Part shown: positions 34,074 through 43,343 of the stretch, piece after piece
Numbering within the stretch: the stretch's first letter is position 1
Layout of the letters: the number at the start of each line of letters is the position of its first letter
Source: Planctomycetota bacterium
Lineage (GTDB): Bacteria; Planctomycetota; UBA1135; GCA-002686595
NCBI GenBank assembly: GCA_026692665.1
Contig: JAPLOF010000016.1
Location: 1 to 52,853 of the forward strand
Length of the DNA stretch: 52,853 nucleotides
Reading direction: 5' to 3'
Program-made: the position numbers and the translations under genes
Notes under the pieces: generated by a model
Seen by the model: the letters and a program-made list of their open reading frames with translations, nothing else
Told to the model about the DNA's origin: nothing
Database searches by the model: none

Positions 34074-36215
34074 TCAGCCGCCCGCGGGGAGGTCGCGCAC
34101 CCGCACGATCAGGTCCCCGACCTGCAGGGCGTCGAGGACGTCGAATCCCTCGACCATCTCGCCAAACAGCGTGTAGCGGCCGTCGAGATGCGGCGTCTCG
34201 CGGTGCGTCACGAAGATCTGGCTGCCGCCGCTGTCAGGGTCGTCGTTGCGCGGCATGCCCAGCGATCCGCGGCGGAACGGTCGCGGACCGAACTCGCCGC
34301 GCAGCGGATCGCCGCGCCACGTCGTGCCGCCGTTGCCGTCGCCGCGTCGATCGCCGCCTTGCACGACGAAGTCGGGGACGACCCGGTGGAAGGACAGGCC
34401 GTCGTAACGGCCGGCACGCGCGAGCTCCAGCAGATTGGCGACGTGGAACGGGGCCTCGTCGGGCAGCAGTTCGAAGACGAGCGTGCCGCGGCTCGTGTCG
34501 ATCGCCACGCGCGGACTCGAAGGCCACGCGAGCGGAGGCAGAGCTTCCGCCCGTCGCGTCGACGGGGGAGATGCCGGCAGCTTCGATCCCGGTCGTGCCG
34601 CGAGCGCCAGCGCGCGCGCCTTCCGCGCGACATAGGCGTCCCGATGCGAAGCGCCTCTCGCGAGCAGTGCGAAGCCCGCGTCGCCGCCGGCCTTGGCCGC
34701 TGCGTCGAGGACGGCGGCCGCGACCTCGGCCGAGATCTCCCCGGTCGAAGACTCGAAGCAGCGTTCGAGGGCCGGCATGTCCTCGCTCGTGGCGCAATCC
34801 TTCAGCGCGGTCGCGGCCGAGAGTCGCAGCCCGTTGTCCGCGTTGGCGAGCAGTTCCCGGACCATCCTGCGTGCGACGGGATCGGCCACGTGCTCGGCCA
34901 ATGCGTCGGCCGCCGCGGTCGCGACGTACGGTCGCGGGTCGCGGAGGAGCCGGTCCAGGAGCGGCAGCGCGTGACTCGCGTCGATGTGCGCGCAGGCCGC
35001 GGCGGCACCGCCGCGCTCGACGGCATCCGCGGCGTCCGCCGCGGCCCCGATCTCGGCCCATGCGCCTTCTCGCGCGAGGCGCGCCAGCGAGTCGAGGGCC
35101 GCGGCGCGAACGGCCGGCGAAGCATCCTTCAACGCCGAGACGAGTGCAGGGCGTGCCAGATTGTTGATGCGAAATAGGCGCTCGTTGCGCGCCGCCAGGG
35201 TCTGGATGAGCTCCTCCTGGGCGGCCGGCTGTTCCGCCGGCGTGTTCTGCATCAGCCCGAGTGCCGTCACCGCCGCGCGCCGCACGTGGTGCGCGGCATT
35301 CACCGGATCGGCGCGCTGCGCCGCACTGCACAACGCGTCGATCGAGCGGGAATCGGCGTGCTTGCCCAGCGCCGCCGCGGCATCGGAGGCCACGCGCCAG
35401 TCCGCATCGGTGAGCTTTGCACGGAGCACCGCCAGCCCTTCCGCGTCCGGCGGGATGGCGGCGAGCCCTTGGACCGCGAAGATGCGCTCGCGCACGTCCT
35501 CGGACGTGGCGAACCTCGCGAAGAGATCCCGGGCCCTCTCCGCCTTGCGACGGCCCAGCGAGAACAGCGCGCGCCAACGCGTGCGTTCGTCCGCGGAGGG
35601 CTTGTTCGGATCCTTGCCGTCGCGCAGCAGGAAGGCGCACAGATCCGTGTCGGCCACGTTGCCCTGTGGAGAGCTCGCCGGAAACCGGGCCGGTCCGAGT
35701 GTGGCCATCTCGCGCACACGGACGTCGGCGTCGTCGAGAGCCGCGAGCACGGCCTGTCGCGCACGCTCCGAGTCCAGCCGGCTCAGCGCTTCGGTGGCGC
35801 GCGCGCGCACCTCGCCGTCCGCGTCGCGCAGCGCGACGAGCAGCGCATCGGTCGCATCGGCGTCGCCGCGCTGCCCCAACCCGAACGCGGCGGCGGCGCG
35901 CACGGAAACGGCACGGTCCTGGAGGGCCGATTCGAGAGCGTCCGTGACGGATGCGCCGTACTCGTCGCGCGGAAGTCGCCCCAGCGCTCGCACCGCTCGC
36001 AGGCGCGTGCGCTCCTCGCCCCTCGCCGCCAGGACCTGGAGCAGGCCGTCGCCGTCGCTGCGCATGTCCTCGAAACGCGCGATCGACCCGAGCGGGTCCT
36101 GCGCGGCCGCGGCCGGCGCGGCGGGCACGGCCTGGGACCGCGAAGGCCCATGCAGGGACGAGCAGCCGACGAGACACGACGAGAGGGCGGCGAGGATCCA
36201 CGGCGCGGAGTTCAT
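34074..36215 (-). CDS. Lipoprotein with HEAT repeats and C-terminal cyclophilin domain
   Basis: This 713-residue lipoprotein has a lipobox (LAALSSCLVGCSS), a long run of HEAT repeats at about residues 55-530 (for example DRAVSVRAAAAFGLGQRGD, DADGEVRARATEALSRLDS, DADWRVASDAAAALGKHAD), and a cyclophilin-type peptidyl-prolyl isomerase domain at about residues 545-713. The cyclophilin has AIDTSRGTLVFELLPDEAPF, GRYDGLSFHRVVPDFVVQGG (the F-H-R-V active site) and GSQIFVTHRETPHLDGRYTL. It should assist folding of exported proteins, with the HEAT solenoid giving client binding. The ATG at 36215 was chosen for the signal; the frame runs to 36470. Confidence 0.93.
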   Translation of the reverse strand: MNSAPWILAALSSCLVGCSSLHGPSRSQAVPAAPAAAAQDPLGSIARFEDMRSDGDGLLQVLAARGEERTRLRAVRALGRLPRDEYGASVTDALESALQDRAVSVRAAAAFGLGQRGDADATDALLVALRDADGEVRARATEALSRLDSERARQAVLAALDDADVRVREMATLGPARFPASSPQGNVADTDLCAFLLRDGKDPNKPSADERTRWRALFSLGRRKAERARDLFARFATSEDVRERIFAVQGLAAIPPDAEGLAVLRAKLTDADWRVASDAAAALGKHADSRSIDALCSAAQRADPVNAAHHVRRAAVTALGLMQNTPAEQPAAQEELIQTLAARNERLFRINNLARPALVSALKDASPAVRAAALDSLARLAREGAWAEIGAAADAADAVERGGAAAACAHIDASHALPLLDRLLRDPRPYVATAAADALAEHVADPVARRMVRELLANADNGLRLSAATALKDCATSEDMPALERCFESSTGEISAEVAAAVLDAAAKAGGDAGFALLARGASHRDAYVARKARALALAARPGSKLPASPPSTRRAEALPPLAWPSSPRVAIDTSRGTLVFELLPDEAPFHVANLLELARAGRYDGLSFHRVVPDFVVQGGDRRGDGNGGTTWRGDPLRGEFGPRPFRRGSLGMPRNDDPDSGGSQIFVTHRETPHLDGRYTLFGEMVEGFDVLDALQVGDLIVRVRDLPAGG

Positions 36216-36381
36216 GCGAGGATCCTGCCTGATCCGGCGAGTCTCGGACAACTCAGGTCTTCCGTGGGTGCAAGGTGAGCGACGAGGCGGCGCCGTGAGG
36301 ACCGACCGGCCTTGGAATCCGTAGCCTCTTCGCGCGCATCCCATTCGCGCGCCTGCGACGACCGGTCCGCAGCTCGGAGTC

Positions 36382-36957
36382 TCAGCCGCTGGCATTCGCG
36401 CGCTGGACCGTGAGGTAGATCGGGCCCGCGCCCAGGGTGCCGGCGAGGAAATGAGTGCCCCAGCCCGCACGGTTCACGACGACGAAGCGTGCGTGCTCGC
36501 CGGGTTGGAGCTCCAGCTCGATGTTCTTCCAGAAGAGGGTGTTGTGCACCTTGAGCAGGTGCCGACCGGCCGCGATCTCGCGCGACGCTTCACCGCCGTG
36601 CTTGAGGAGCGCGAAGAGCCGCGCATCCGGCGGGCCGAAGCGCGACGCTAGATCGGAGAGCTCGAGCACGGTCGTCGCCGCCCGGAACGCCGCGAGCGAG
36701 CCCGCCACGTGCCGGCGCCGCTTCCACACGTCGCCCGCCCGCAGGTCGGCCAGCTCGCGCCCGGGCGACTGGTTCCACTCGAGGTCGAGCGTGTCGAACA
36801 GGTCGAGCCCGCAATAGAAGCGCGACGTGGTCCGGAACGCGCCGCGCGCCAGCGGGTGGACGCGTCCGTGCGCCGCCGTCACGACGTGCGCGACGAGCGA
36901 GGACTCGCTCCACGGATGGCGCTGCAGGACGAGCGCTCGATCGTGCCGGACCGGCAT
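36382..36957 (-). CDS. Chimeric protein: RecO OB-fold N-terminus joined to unrelated C-terminus
   Basis: Residues 1 to about 118 of this 191-residue protein match the N-terminal part of DNA repair protein RecO: MPVRHDRALVLQRHPWSESS, LVAHVVTAAHGRVHPLARGA, RFYCGLDLFDTLDLEW, and a start of the helical part (AAFRAATTVLELSDL). The remainder of RecO, including the usual second helical/zinc region, is missing. From about residue 124 it reads REIAAGRHLLKVHNTLFW, LELQPGEHARFVVVNRAGWG and GAGPIYLTVQR, a short beta-rich module found in other proteins, not in RecO. The frame is open through the junction near 36590. It is either a gene fusion or a broken recO. The ATG at 36957 has no strong ribosome site. 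Confidence 0.75.
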   Translation of the reverse strand: MPVRHDRALVLQRHPWSESSLVAHVVTAAHGRVHPLARGAFRTTSRFYCGLDLFDTLDLEWNQSPGRELADLRAGDVWKRRRHVAGSLAAFRAATTVLELSDLASRFGPPDARLFALLKHGGEASREIAAGRHLLKVHNTLFWKNIELELQPGEHARFVVVNRAGWGTHFLAGTLGAGPIYLTVQRANASG

Positions 36958-37220
36958 GGGGCTGACCTTAGCGCACCCGGCTCGGAATCCGTCGCCCGTG
37001 CCACGAGACCGTGCGGCGACGGGGCCATGCGCGGTGCCCCCCCCCTGACCGGAAGCCTGGTCCGTGCTGGGCCGATTTCGCGCTCGGACTCCCCGCCCTG
37101 CGACGCTCGCGCTAGGCTCAGAATGGGTTTTGGCCGCGCTCCGAGGGAGGCTCCCCGAGGTTCGACCGAGCCTCGGCTCCAATCGTCGGCGCGGAACCAC
37201 GTCCCAGGTTGGAGGACGCC
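36958..37220. other. Divergent intergenic region with a C9 tract
   Basis: This region lies between the RecO-like gene (minus) and the secreted-protein gene (plus). It contains a run of nine C at 37037-37045 and a GGAGG ribosome site at 37211-37215 for the ATG at 37221. No gene is seen. Confidence 0.55.
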
Positions 37221-40200
37221 ATGTCGTTCGCTCTCTCGCTCTCTCGCTCTCTTCGCGGTTCTGTTGGGATCGACGACTGAGATCCGTGCTGGTCCAGCCA
37301 GGCAGATCAGCGGTCCGCCCCCGACCCCCCACGCCGTTCGTGAGTCTCAAGGCCTCCTACCCCGTGGGTGAGGCGCTCGGCGGCATCGGCATCCCGGGGA
37401 ACACGCGCGCGGTCGTGGCCCAAGGCGCCACACTCACGGTCATTGACCTGACGACGATCGACAGCGCGACCGGAATGCCGCGCGAGCTGCAATCGATCGA
37501 GATCCCAGATGTCTCGCCGATGGCACTCAGCTATCGACTCGGATCCCAGGGCGAACGCCAGGTCTTCATCGCCGGCGGTTCAACCGGCCTGTGGAGAATC
37601 GACCTGTGCGACGCACTTTTCACCTCGGCCTCCCCGCCGCCGTGCATCGCGGTTCCGACACGCGTCGACCGGGTCGGATGCGAAGCGCGCTTCGCTTGGA
37701 AGCGCTGCGTCGACGTGGCCTTCGTCGAGGGCAATAGCGGAGCGGGTGGAGACGCCCTGCTGCTGGCGCTGTTCTCAGCCAGCAGCGATGTGTCCAAGCG
37801 CGACTCGATCCGCCCCTGCGAGAACGTTGCCGATCTCGGCGCGACCGAGTTGCGCGCCTACCGTGTCGCGGCGAACGGGACGATCGTCCCTCATGCGAGC
37901 TGTCTCCTATCGCCGCTGAACGTGAACCCAACCGGTGCGGGCGAGGAACTCGGCCTGGCTCTGGCCACCGACCCGGGGGATCCCAACGTGGTCTACGTCA
38001 GCGTTGGGTGGGGTGGGATCCGGAAGGTGGATCTCACGACGGCGACTTTCGTCGTCACGCCGATCCCGCTCGGGCTCGCCTGCGGCCTGCCTGACTTCCC
38101 CCTGGGAGGAGGCCCAGGTTGCCCCGCAGGAGAACAAGTGCGCGATTTGGCGGTCGTGCGCACGTCAGCCCTGGGCACTCTGGTCTACGCGGCGATGGAA
38201 CACGGTCGCGTGGCCGAGGTCCAGTTCCTCCCCGGCGGGTCGTTCCTCGTGAGCACTCTGCCCCTCGGGGCCTACTTCCCGAACAAGATCGCCGCGACCG
38301 CGGTCGGTGACGAGGTGCTCGTGGCGGTTGGGCTGCACAAGTCCAACGGCCTCGGCTCCGACTCGTCCGCACCTGCCCGCACGACAGGCGTCTGGACGGA
38401 CATGTGCATCCAGGTCGGGATCCGCGATCCGAACAACGTCAACGGGCTGCCCCAAGTCGTGAACGAGATCCGGTTCTTGACCCGCAACGCGACCAGCGCC
38501 CTCGCTCCGCTCGCCTCGACTCCTTCCGTTCCGGTCGACCAGTACTGGAATGCGCTCGAGTTCCTTCCGACGACCATCCCAGGTCGTGTGCGGCTCTATG
38601 CCAGCACGGCCAAGGAGGGCCTGCGGGGTCTGAAGGCCGTGCGCGGCGCGCAACCTCTCGCGTGGACCATCTCGCCCGCTTGGACCGGCGGACTCCCGTT
38701 CCAGGGGGTCGCGTTCTCGGCTGGGGACCCCACCGTTTCCTTGTTGAGCAACGCCATCGGCGGGGCTGGCTTCGACGGACTGTCGCGCGCAATGGCGGGC
38801 CGGATGTTCGCGATCACGGCCAGCGCGGGCGTGACGGATCTCCGGCCGATCCCCAACACGAACTCCGCCTGCCCCATCGAATCGCAGGCCTACCCGAGTG
38901 AGCAGTGCCCCAACGCTCAGGTCAAACTCGCGGACCCGACCCCATTCGCCTTCCAGCCCGCCACGAGTTCTGCGCACTGGATCGATCCCTACGATCCGCT
39001 GCGGCGGACGGAGTGGTTCGTTTCGGGGGACAACACGACGAACTGGTTCGCGGATCCGTCACCCTGCCAGTGGCTTCTCGACGGCACGCAGTGCGTGCCT
39101 GACCCCTGCCCCTCGGTTCCCACCCCCGGAGGTGGGCACTCCTTCTGGGCCAAGCGGGCGATACCGGGCTCCGTCACAGATGTCGGTTGGATGGTCGCGC
39201 GGCTGCGGACGGGCGGGAGCAATCCCGCCACCGTGACGGGGCTCGATATGGACCTGGATTGGTGGCAGTTGCCGACCAACAACGCTTCACCGAACGAGAA
39301 GTCCGTCACCACCCCCTACACCACCTCGACCGCGGACCCGCGCACGATCCCGGTCGGCCCATCCGCGGTCCCCGTCCCCAAGTTCATCCACTTGGTGCGC
39401 AACGGAGCGGTCGAGGGAATCAAGATCGTTCGGACCCAGTGGCTGATGGACCGAGCCAGTGCAGCCACGCCTACTTGCCCTATGAACGTGCGCGGGAACG
39501 GCGAACCGCTGGCGAGCCCGGCACCGCCCGTGGGCTGGGCACCCGGCAACGATCTCCAGATGCTCTCCGTGCCGACGCGGGTGGACGTCCTGGCCCCGAA
39601 CTGCTCGATTCGGGTCCAGCCAGTCGACTGTCTCGGAGGCGCATCCGCGATCAACTCGGCTCGCATTCTCTTCAGCAACAAGGCACACATCTTCTCCGTC
39701 CCCGATCCCAACGTGCCCGGTCTCGAGCACACCGTCCTGGCCGTGGCCTCCGGCTTTGTGGCGACTTCGGTCGACGGCACCAACAATCTGAACTGCGCCT
39801 GGGGGCCGTACTACCGGCGCGCCCTGACCGTGTTCCTCGACATCACGAACCTGGATGTCGATCCCCAGGTCTTCCTCACGCAACCTCTTCCTCCGGTTCT
39901 TGGGGCGGGCCTCGGGCCAGATCCCGCGGCGGAGAACCCGAGCCAGGACGAGTCTACGACCAGTCACTCGTATTCGGTGCGTACGAAGCAGTACGCGTCT
40001 CCAGGCGGCCCAAGGACCTTTGCCTACGTCGCGGACCTGCTTGGCCGTGTGCTGGTCTACGACGTCTCGTGGGACAAGCTGAAGCCGCCGGGCTCTCCAG
40101 TCCCGAATCCGCTTCCGGGCTACACCAACGGAGCGGTGCTTCTGCCCTTGCACGCCGTACACCGTTTCCCGACGGATCCGTTCGACGGCCGGCGGCCGAA

Positions 40201-40456
40201 CTGCACGGACCTCGAGATCGACCAAGGGGTCCTGTACTGCGCGACTTCTCGCGCGGGTATCTACCTACTCGAGATCGGCTCGATCCCCGTCGCCAGCCTG
40301 ACCGCGGGGTTTCCAACCTACGCTTTCCTGGATACGCCAGGGGTAGCGACCGGGATCACGTTCCGGCGCGCCGATCCGCCGAACACGCAGTTGGACCAGA
40401 TGCTGGTGGGCGACAACCGCTGTGGGCTTCGCCTCTACTCGAGAATCGGGAACTGA
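37221..40456 (+). pseudogene. Frameshifted or phase-variable secreted protein gene
   Basis: The body of this gene is an open frame of about 1030 residues from about 37330 to 40456. It is rich in beta-propeller-like phrases (ATLTVIDLTTIDSATGMPRE, RQVFIAGGSTGLWRIDLCDA, HGRVAEVQFLPGGSFLV, FAYVADLLGRVLVYDVSWD) and in cysteines, as in LVIVD/propeller-like secreted proteins. The best start is the ATG at 37221 with GGAGG five bases upstream. That frame ends after 19 codons. The signal-peptide core (LFAVLLGSTTEIRAGPA) is in a second frame and the mature body in a third. The shifts map to the 8-bp repeat and to C5/C6 tracts at 37318-37330. Sequencing error, decay or phase variation are all possible. 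Confidence 0.7.
37228..37251 (+). repeat. Three tandem copies of TCGCTCTC inside a signal-peptide coding region
   Basis: TCGCTCTC is repeated three times directly after ATG TCG T. The unit is 8 bp, so gain or loss of one copy changes the reading frame. With three copies the frame from the ATG at 37221 stops at 37278-37280; with four it would encode a good signal peptide (MSFALSLSRSLALFAVLLGS). Confidence 0.8.
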
Positions 40457-40459
40457 GCA

Positions 40460-42214
40460 ATGAGGTACGACATGAACCAGGTCCCGAAGATGCTGCTTCG
40501 CGCGATTCTTGGCGCCGCGCTCGCCGCCACCGTGCACCAGGTCGCTTGCGGCCAGGATCGGGCACGTGCTCCCGGTCTGGGACTGACACGCGACTTCGAA
40601 GTGCAGGCACCCGGCGGCGACTTGTTCGCCTTGGCGGTGCACGACGACGGCACAGGCCCCCAACTGTACGTGGGCGGAGAGTTCTACTACATCATGGGGC
40701 ACCTGCCCTTCAGCTCGCTGAACATCGCGCGTTGGAACGGAACCACGTGGTCCAACGTCCAGTTTGGCGTGAGCTGGGAGGCGACCGATCAGTTCGCCGA
40801 GTACGGCGTCCTGGCAATGGGTTCGTTTGGATCGGGACTTGGATCCAGCCTTTTCGTTGGAGGGTACTTCACGCGGTACTACTCCCAACAGGCCCAAGCG
40901 GTGTTGCCCACGAACGGTTTCGTACGCTGGGACGGTACGGATTTTACTGACGCTTCCGCATAATCGGGCATGTACATGGTTCGGGCTTTCATCAACTATG
41001 ATGACGGTACGGGTTCGGCACTCTATGCGGGTGGTTTCGGCACGGGACACGTTCGCCGTTTCAATGGGTCAACGTGGTCTACTGTAGGTGGCGGCTTCGG
41101 CGGTACGCCTCCAAGCTACCAGCCCGTGTTCGCTCAGTTCTGCTCACATCGCGAAGGCTCCAACAATCACCTCTATGTGTCAGGCATCTTCCTATTGCTG
41201 CAGCAGGCCAACGGCCAAGTCGTTCCGGTACAGGGCTTCGCTCGCTGGGATGGTGTGGAATGGACGCCAGTGCCAACACCGTACTCGGTGCAGGACCTAG
41301 ATAGCCGTTCACACATGGCGAGCTTCGACGACGGGACGGGCAGTGCTCTGTACCTGTCGAACAGTGCAAGCCTATGGCGATATCGCGCGGGATCATGGGA
41401 AAACGTGCTGCCCTCTCATCAGCCCTATGCCAGCATCGCGAACCTCGTGACCTACGACGACGGGAACGGTCCGTGTCTCTACGTATTCGGCGGGAGACTT
41501 CAACTGCCTGGGATGCTGCCCGGTCAATACGCACGATTGGCGCGCTTCGACGGCCATGTCTGGACGCCGATCGGTCCGATCCAGACCGGCACTTCGTTTA
41601 ACGCGGTCCGCGAGACCAGCGCAGTGTTTGATTTCGGTGAGGGCCCGGACCTCTACATGACGGTCGACTATGCGATCGGTCTGAACCTGGCTGGCCAGCA
41701 CCCGATTGGCCTGACCCGATATCGCGGTGTGTACCGTGATGTCGCTCCGGTGTGCGGCGGTGATGGCTCGCTCCGGCTCTGCCCCTGCAACGCGCGCGGA
41801 GCCGTCGGTCACGGTTGCCCGAACTCCCTGGCGGCGGATGGCGCGCTGCTGTCCGCGGATGGTTCTCCAGTCGGGGACTCGCTGCGCTTCTCTGCGACAT
41901 CGATGCCGCCGAACTCGCTGTGCGTACTCTTGCAGGGCAGCACCTACGAATACGCCGCGACCTTCGCGGGCGACGGTGTGCGATGTTCAGGCGGGAAGAT
42001 CCTGCGGTTGATCGCGCAGACATCCCAGAACGGAAGCGCGACCGTGCCGCAGGCTGGCGGGCTCTCGCTGCGTGCTCTGGCCAACGCTCGCGGTGACGCG
42101 CTCGCCACGGGCTCCGTGCGCTACTACCAGGCCTGGTATCGAGAGCCGAATCCCGCGTTCTGCACCAGCGGAGGCCTGTTCAACTTGACGAACGGCGTGC
42201 GGGTCGTGTGGTAG
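40460..42214 (+). pseudogene. Secreted propeller protein gene interrupted by an in-frame TAA
   Basis: One continuous frame encodes a signal peptide (MNQVPKMLLRAILGAALAAT), repeated propeller-like units (ALAVHDDGTGPQLYVGGEFY, INYDDGTGSALYAGGFGTG, ASFDDGTGSALYLSNSASL, VTYDDGNGPCLYVFGG), and a Cys-rich C-terminal module (LCPCNARGAVGHGCPNSL to VRYYQAWYREPNPAFCTSGG and FNLTNGVRVVW). A TAA at 40961-40963 (codon 168) interrupts it; the same frame resumes at once with SGMYMVRAFINYDDGTG, so the domain is cut in mid-repeat. The DNA has lower GC than its neighbours. The gene follows the previous secreted-protein gene by 3 bp. Both genes of this pair look inactivated. Confidence 0.85.
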
Positions 42215-42303
42215 GGAGTGCGGTGCTGCATGCGCAGCCTGCAACTCGCGCGGGTGCCCAGGCGAGTTCGGCCGCGAGTTCGCTTCGCTGGTACATCACG
42301 CTT

Positions 42304-42320
42304 CCCCACGGCCCGTGGGG
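42304..42320 (+). terminator. Candidate hairpin in the 42215-42471 intergenic stretch
   Basis: CCCCACGG and CCGTGGGG form an inverted repeat with one base between them, so the real hairpin has a shorter stem (CCCCAC/GTGGGG). It is 90 bases after the end of the interrupted propeller gene. The rest of 42215-42471 shows no gene. Confidence 0.4.
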
Positions 42321-42471
42321 GGGGCGGCACGACCTCCCTCGTGCCTATCGAGCGGACCAGGACTCACGGTGCGAGCGCCGCCACGCCATCGCAGGCCCGG
42401 GGAGGTGATCGTGCCCCGCTGCGTGGAAGACTCCGTGCTCAGGCGCGCGAGAGCCCGGCCGCTGCGGCTCC

Positions 42472-42669
42472 CTACACGGGCACCCTCACGGCGACACGCA
42501 GCACCCGCCGGTCGCTGGCCTCCAGGACGCGGAACTCCGCGCCAGGGGTCTTCACGACCTCGCCCTTCTTGGGCACGTGGCCGAGCTCCGACAACACGAA
42601 GCCGGCCAACGTTTCGTAGCCGCCCTCCTCGGGGATCTCCGTGCCGAGCGCCTCGTTGACCTCGGACAC
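42472..42669 (-). pseudogene. C-terminal CorC/HlyC domain fragment of a hemolysin-type transporter protein
   Basis: The 65-codon reading VSEVNEALGTEIPEEGGYET, LAGFVLSELGHVPKKGEVVK, TPGAEFRVLEASDRRVLRVA ends in a stop at 42472-42474. It matches the CorC_HlyC transporter-associated domain found at the end of CNNM/CorB-type proteins. The membrane and CBS domains that should precede it are absent; upstream (minus strand) lies the gene for the His-rich protein on the other strand. A GTG at 42669 could be a start but the piece is most likely a deletion remnant. Confidence 0.65.
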
Positions 42670-42737
42670 GTGCGAACGAACCGGACGACGAACGCGCTCG
42701 ACAGCGTCCGGCCTTGGGGGTACGGTCGTTCTACGTG

Positions 42738-43235
42738 ATGAAGCGCGGAAGACTCGGGGCCCGGCATCGAACGCGCGGAAGCGTGTTCCTCTGGGCGTTG
42801 CTGTGTTTCGTCGCCGTACTGCCGCGTTCGGCCGGGGCGTTCGTGCTGCACTCCCACGCCGGCCATGGGCTGCACGTGCACCTCGTCTCCGGCCTCGAGG
42901 ACCAGGTGGCCGGCCTCGATCGTGACGCGTTCCATGCGCGTCACCACGCCCACGCTCACGAGGATTCCGCGGACCACCCGGGCGCCGGTCCTTCGCACGG
43001 CGACGCCGAGATCTTCCTCGGTCTGCCTTCGGAGCCGGTCCGGGTCTGCGCGCTGGCGCCCACCATCCCGCCGCCCGACGAATGCAGTGCGCCGTTCCTC
43101 GCGACCGGTGTCGTGGACGGGATCGAGCCCCGATCCGTGGCGGCCGATCGGTTGCGGCCTCCGCGACCACGAGGACGTGAGCTCCGATCGGGCACGCGCG
43201 TCCTGGTGCGGAAGAGTTCGGCTCTGCGCCTCTGA
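42738..43235 (+). CDS. His-rich secreted protein of a metal-efflux locus
   Basis: This 165-residue protein has a basic start and a signal peptide (VFLWALLCFVAVLPRSAGAF). It is rich in His in two stretches, FVLHSHAGHGLHVHLV and FHARHHAHAHEDSADHPGAG, which can bind Zn, Ni, Co or Cu. It stands directly upstream of the efflux adaptor and pump genes and so probably acts as a periplasmic metal sensor or buffer. The C-terminal half is Arg/Pro-rich and not recognised. The ATG at 42738 was chosen for the signal; an in-frame GTG-type extension to 42714 is less likely. Confidence 0.75.
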   Translation: MKRGRLGARHRTRGSVFLWALLCFVAVLPRSAGAFVLHSHAGHGLHVHLVSGLEDQVAGLDRDAFHARHHAHAHEDSADHPGAGPSHGDAEIFLGLPSEPVRVCALAPTIPPPDECSAPFLATGVVDGIEPRSVAADRLRPPRPRGRELRSGTRVLVRKSSALRL

Positions 43236-43237
43236 GT

Positions 43238-43310
43238 CGGCACGGGTGATCCCCGTGCCGCCCGGAGCCCGCGTGGGCTCCGAGCGGAATCGTGCCGGCC
43301 TGCGGCCGGC
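43238..43310 (+). terminator. Three tandem hairpins between the His-rich protein and adaptor genes
   Basis: Three perfect inverted repeats stand in a row. CGGCACGGG/CCCGTGCCG is at 43238-43260, CGGAGCCC/GGGCTCCG at 43263-43282, and GCCGGCC/GGCCGGC at 43294-43310, followed by TCCTTTCC. The third resembles the terminator at 51440-51463. They may reduce read-through into, or stabilise, the downstream transcript. Confidence 0.6.
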
Positions 43311-43343
43311 TCCTTTCCCAGAGTCCGTCACCGGTCCTGTTCC

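Noticed and set aside
40961..40963. Recoding of the TAA in the propeller gene
   Set aside because: TAA is not used for Sec or Pyl and no special context was seen; a nonsense mutation is simpler.
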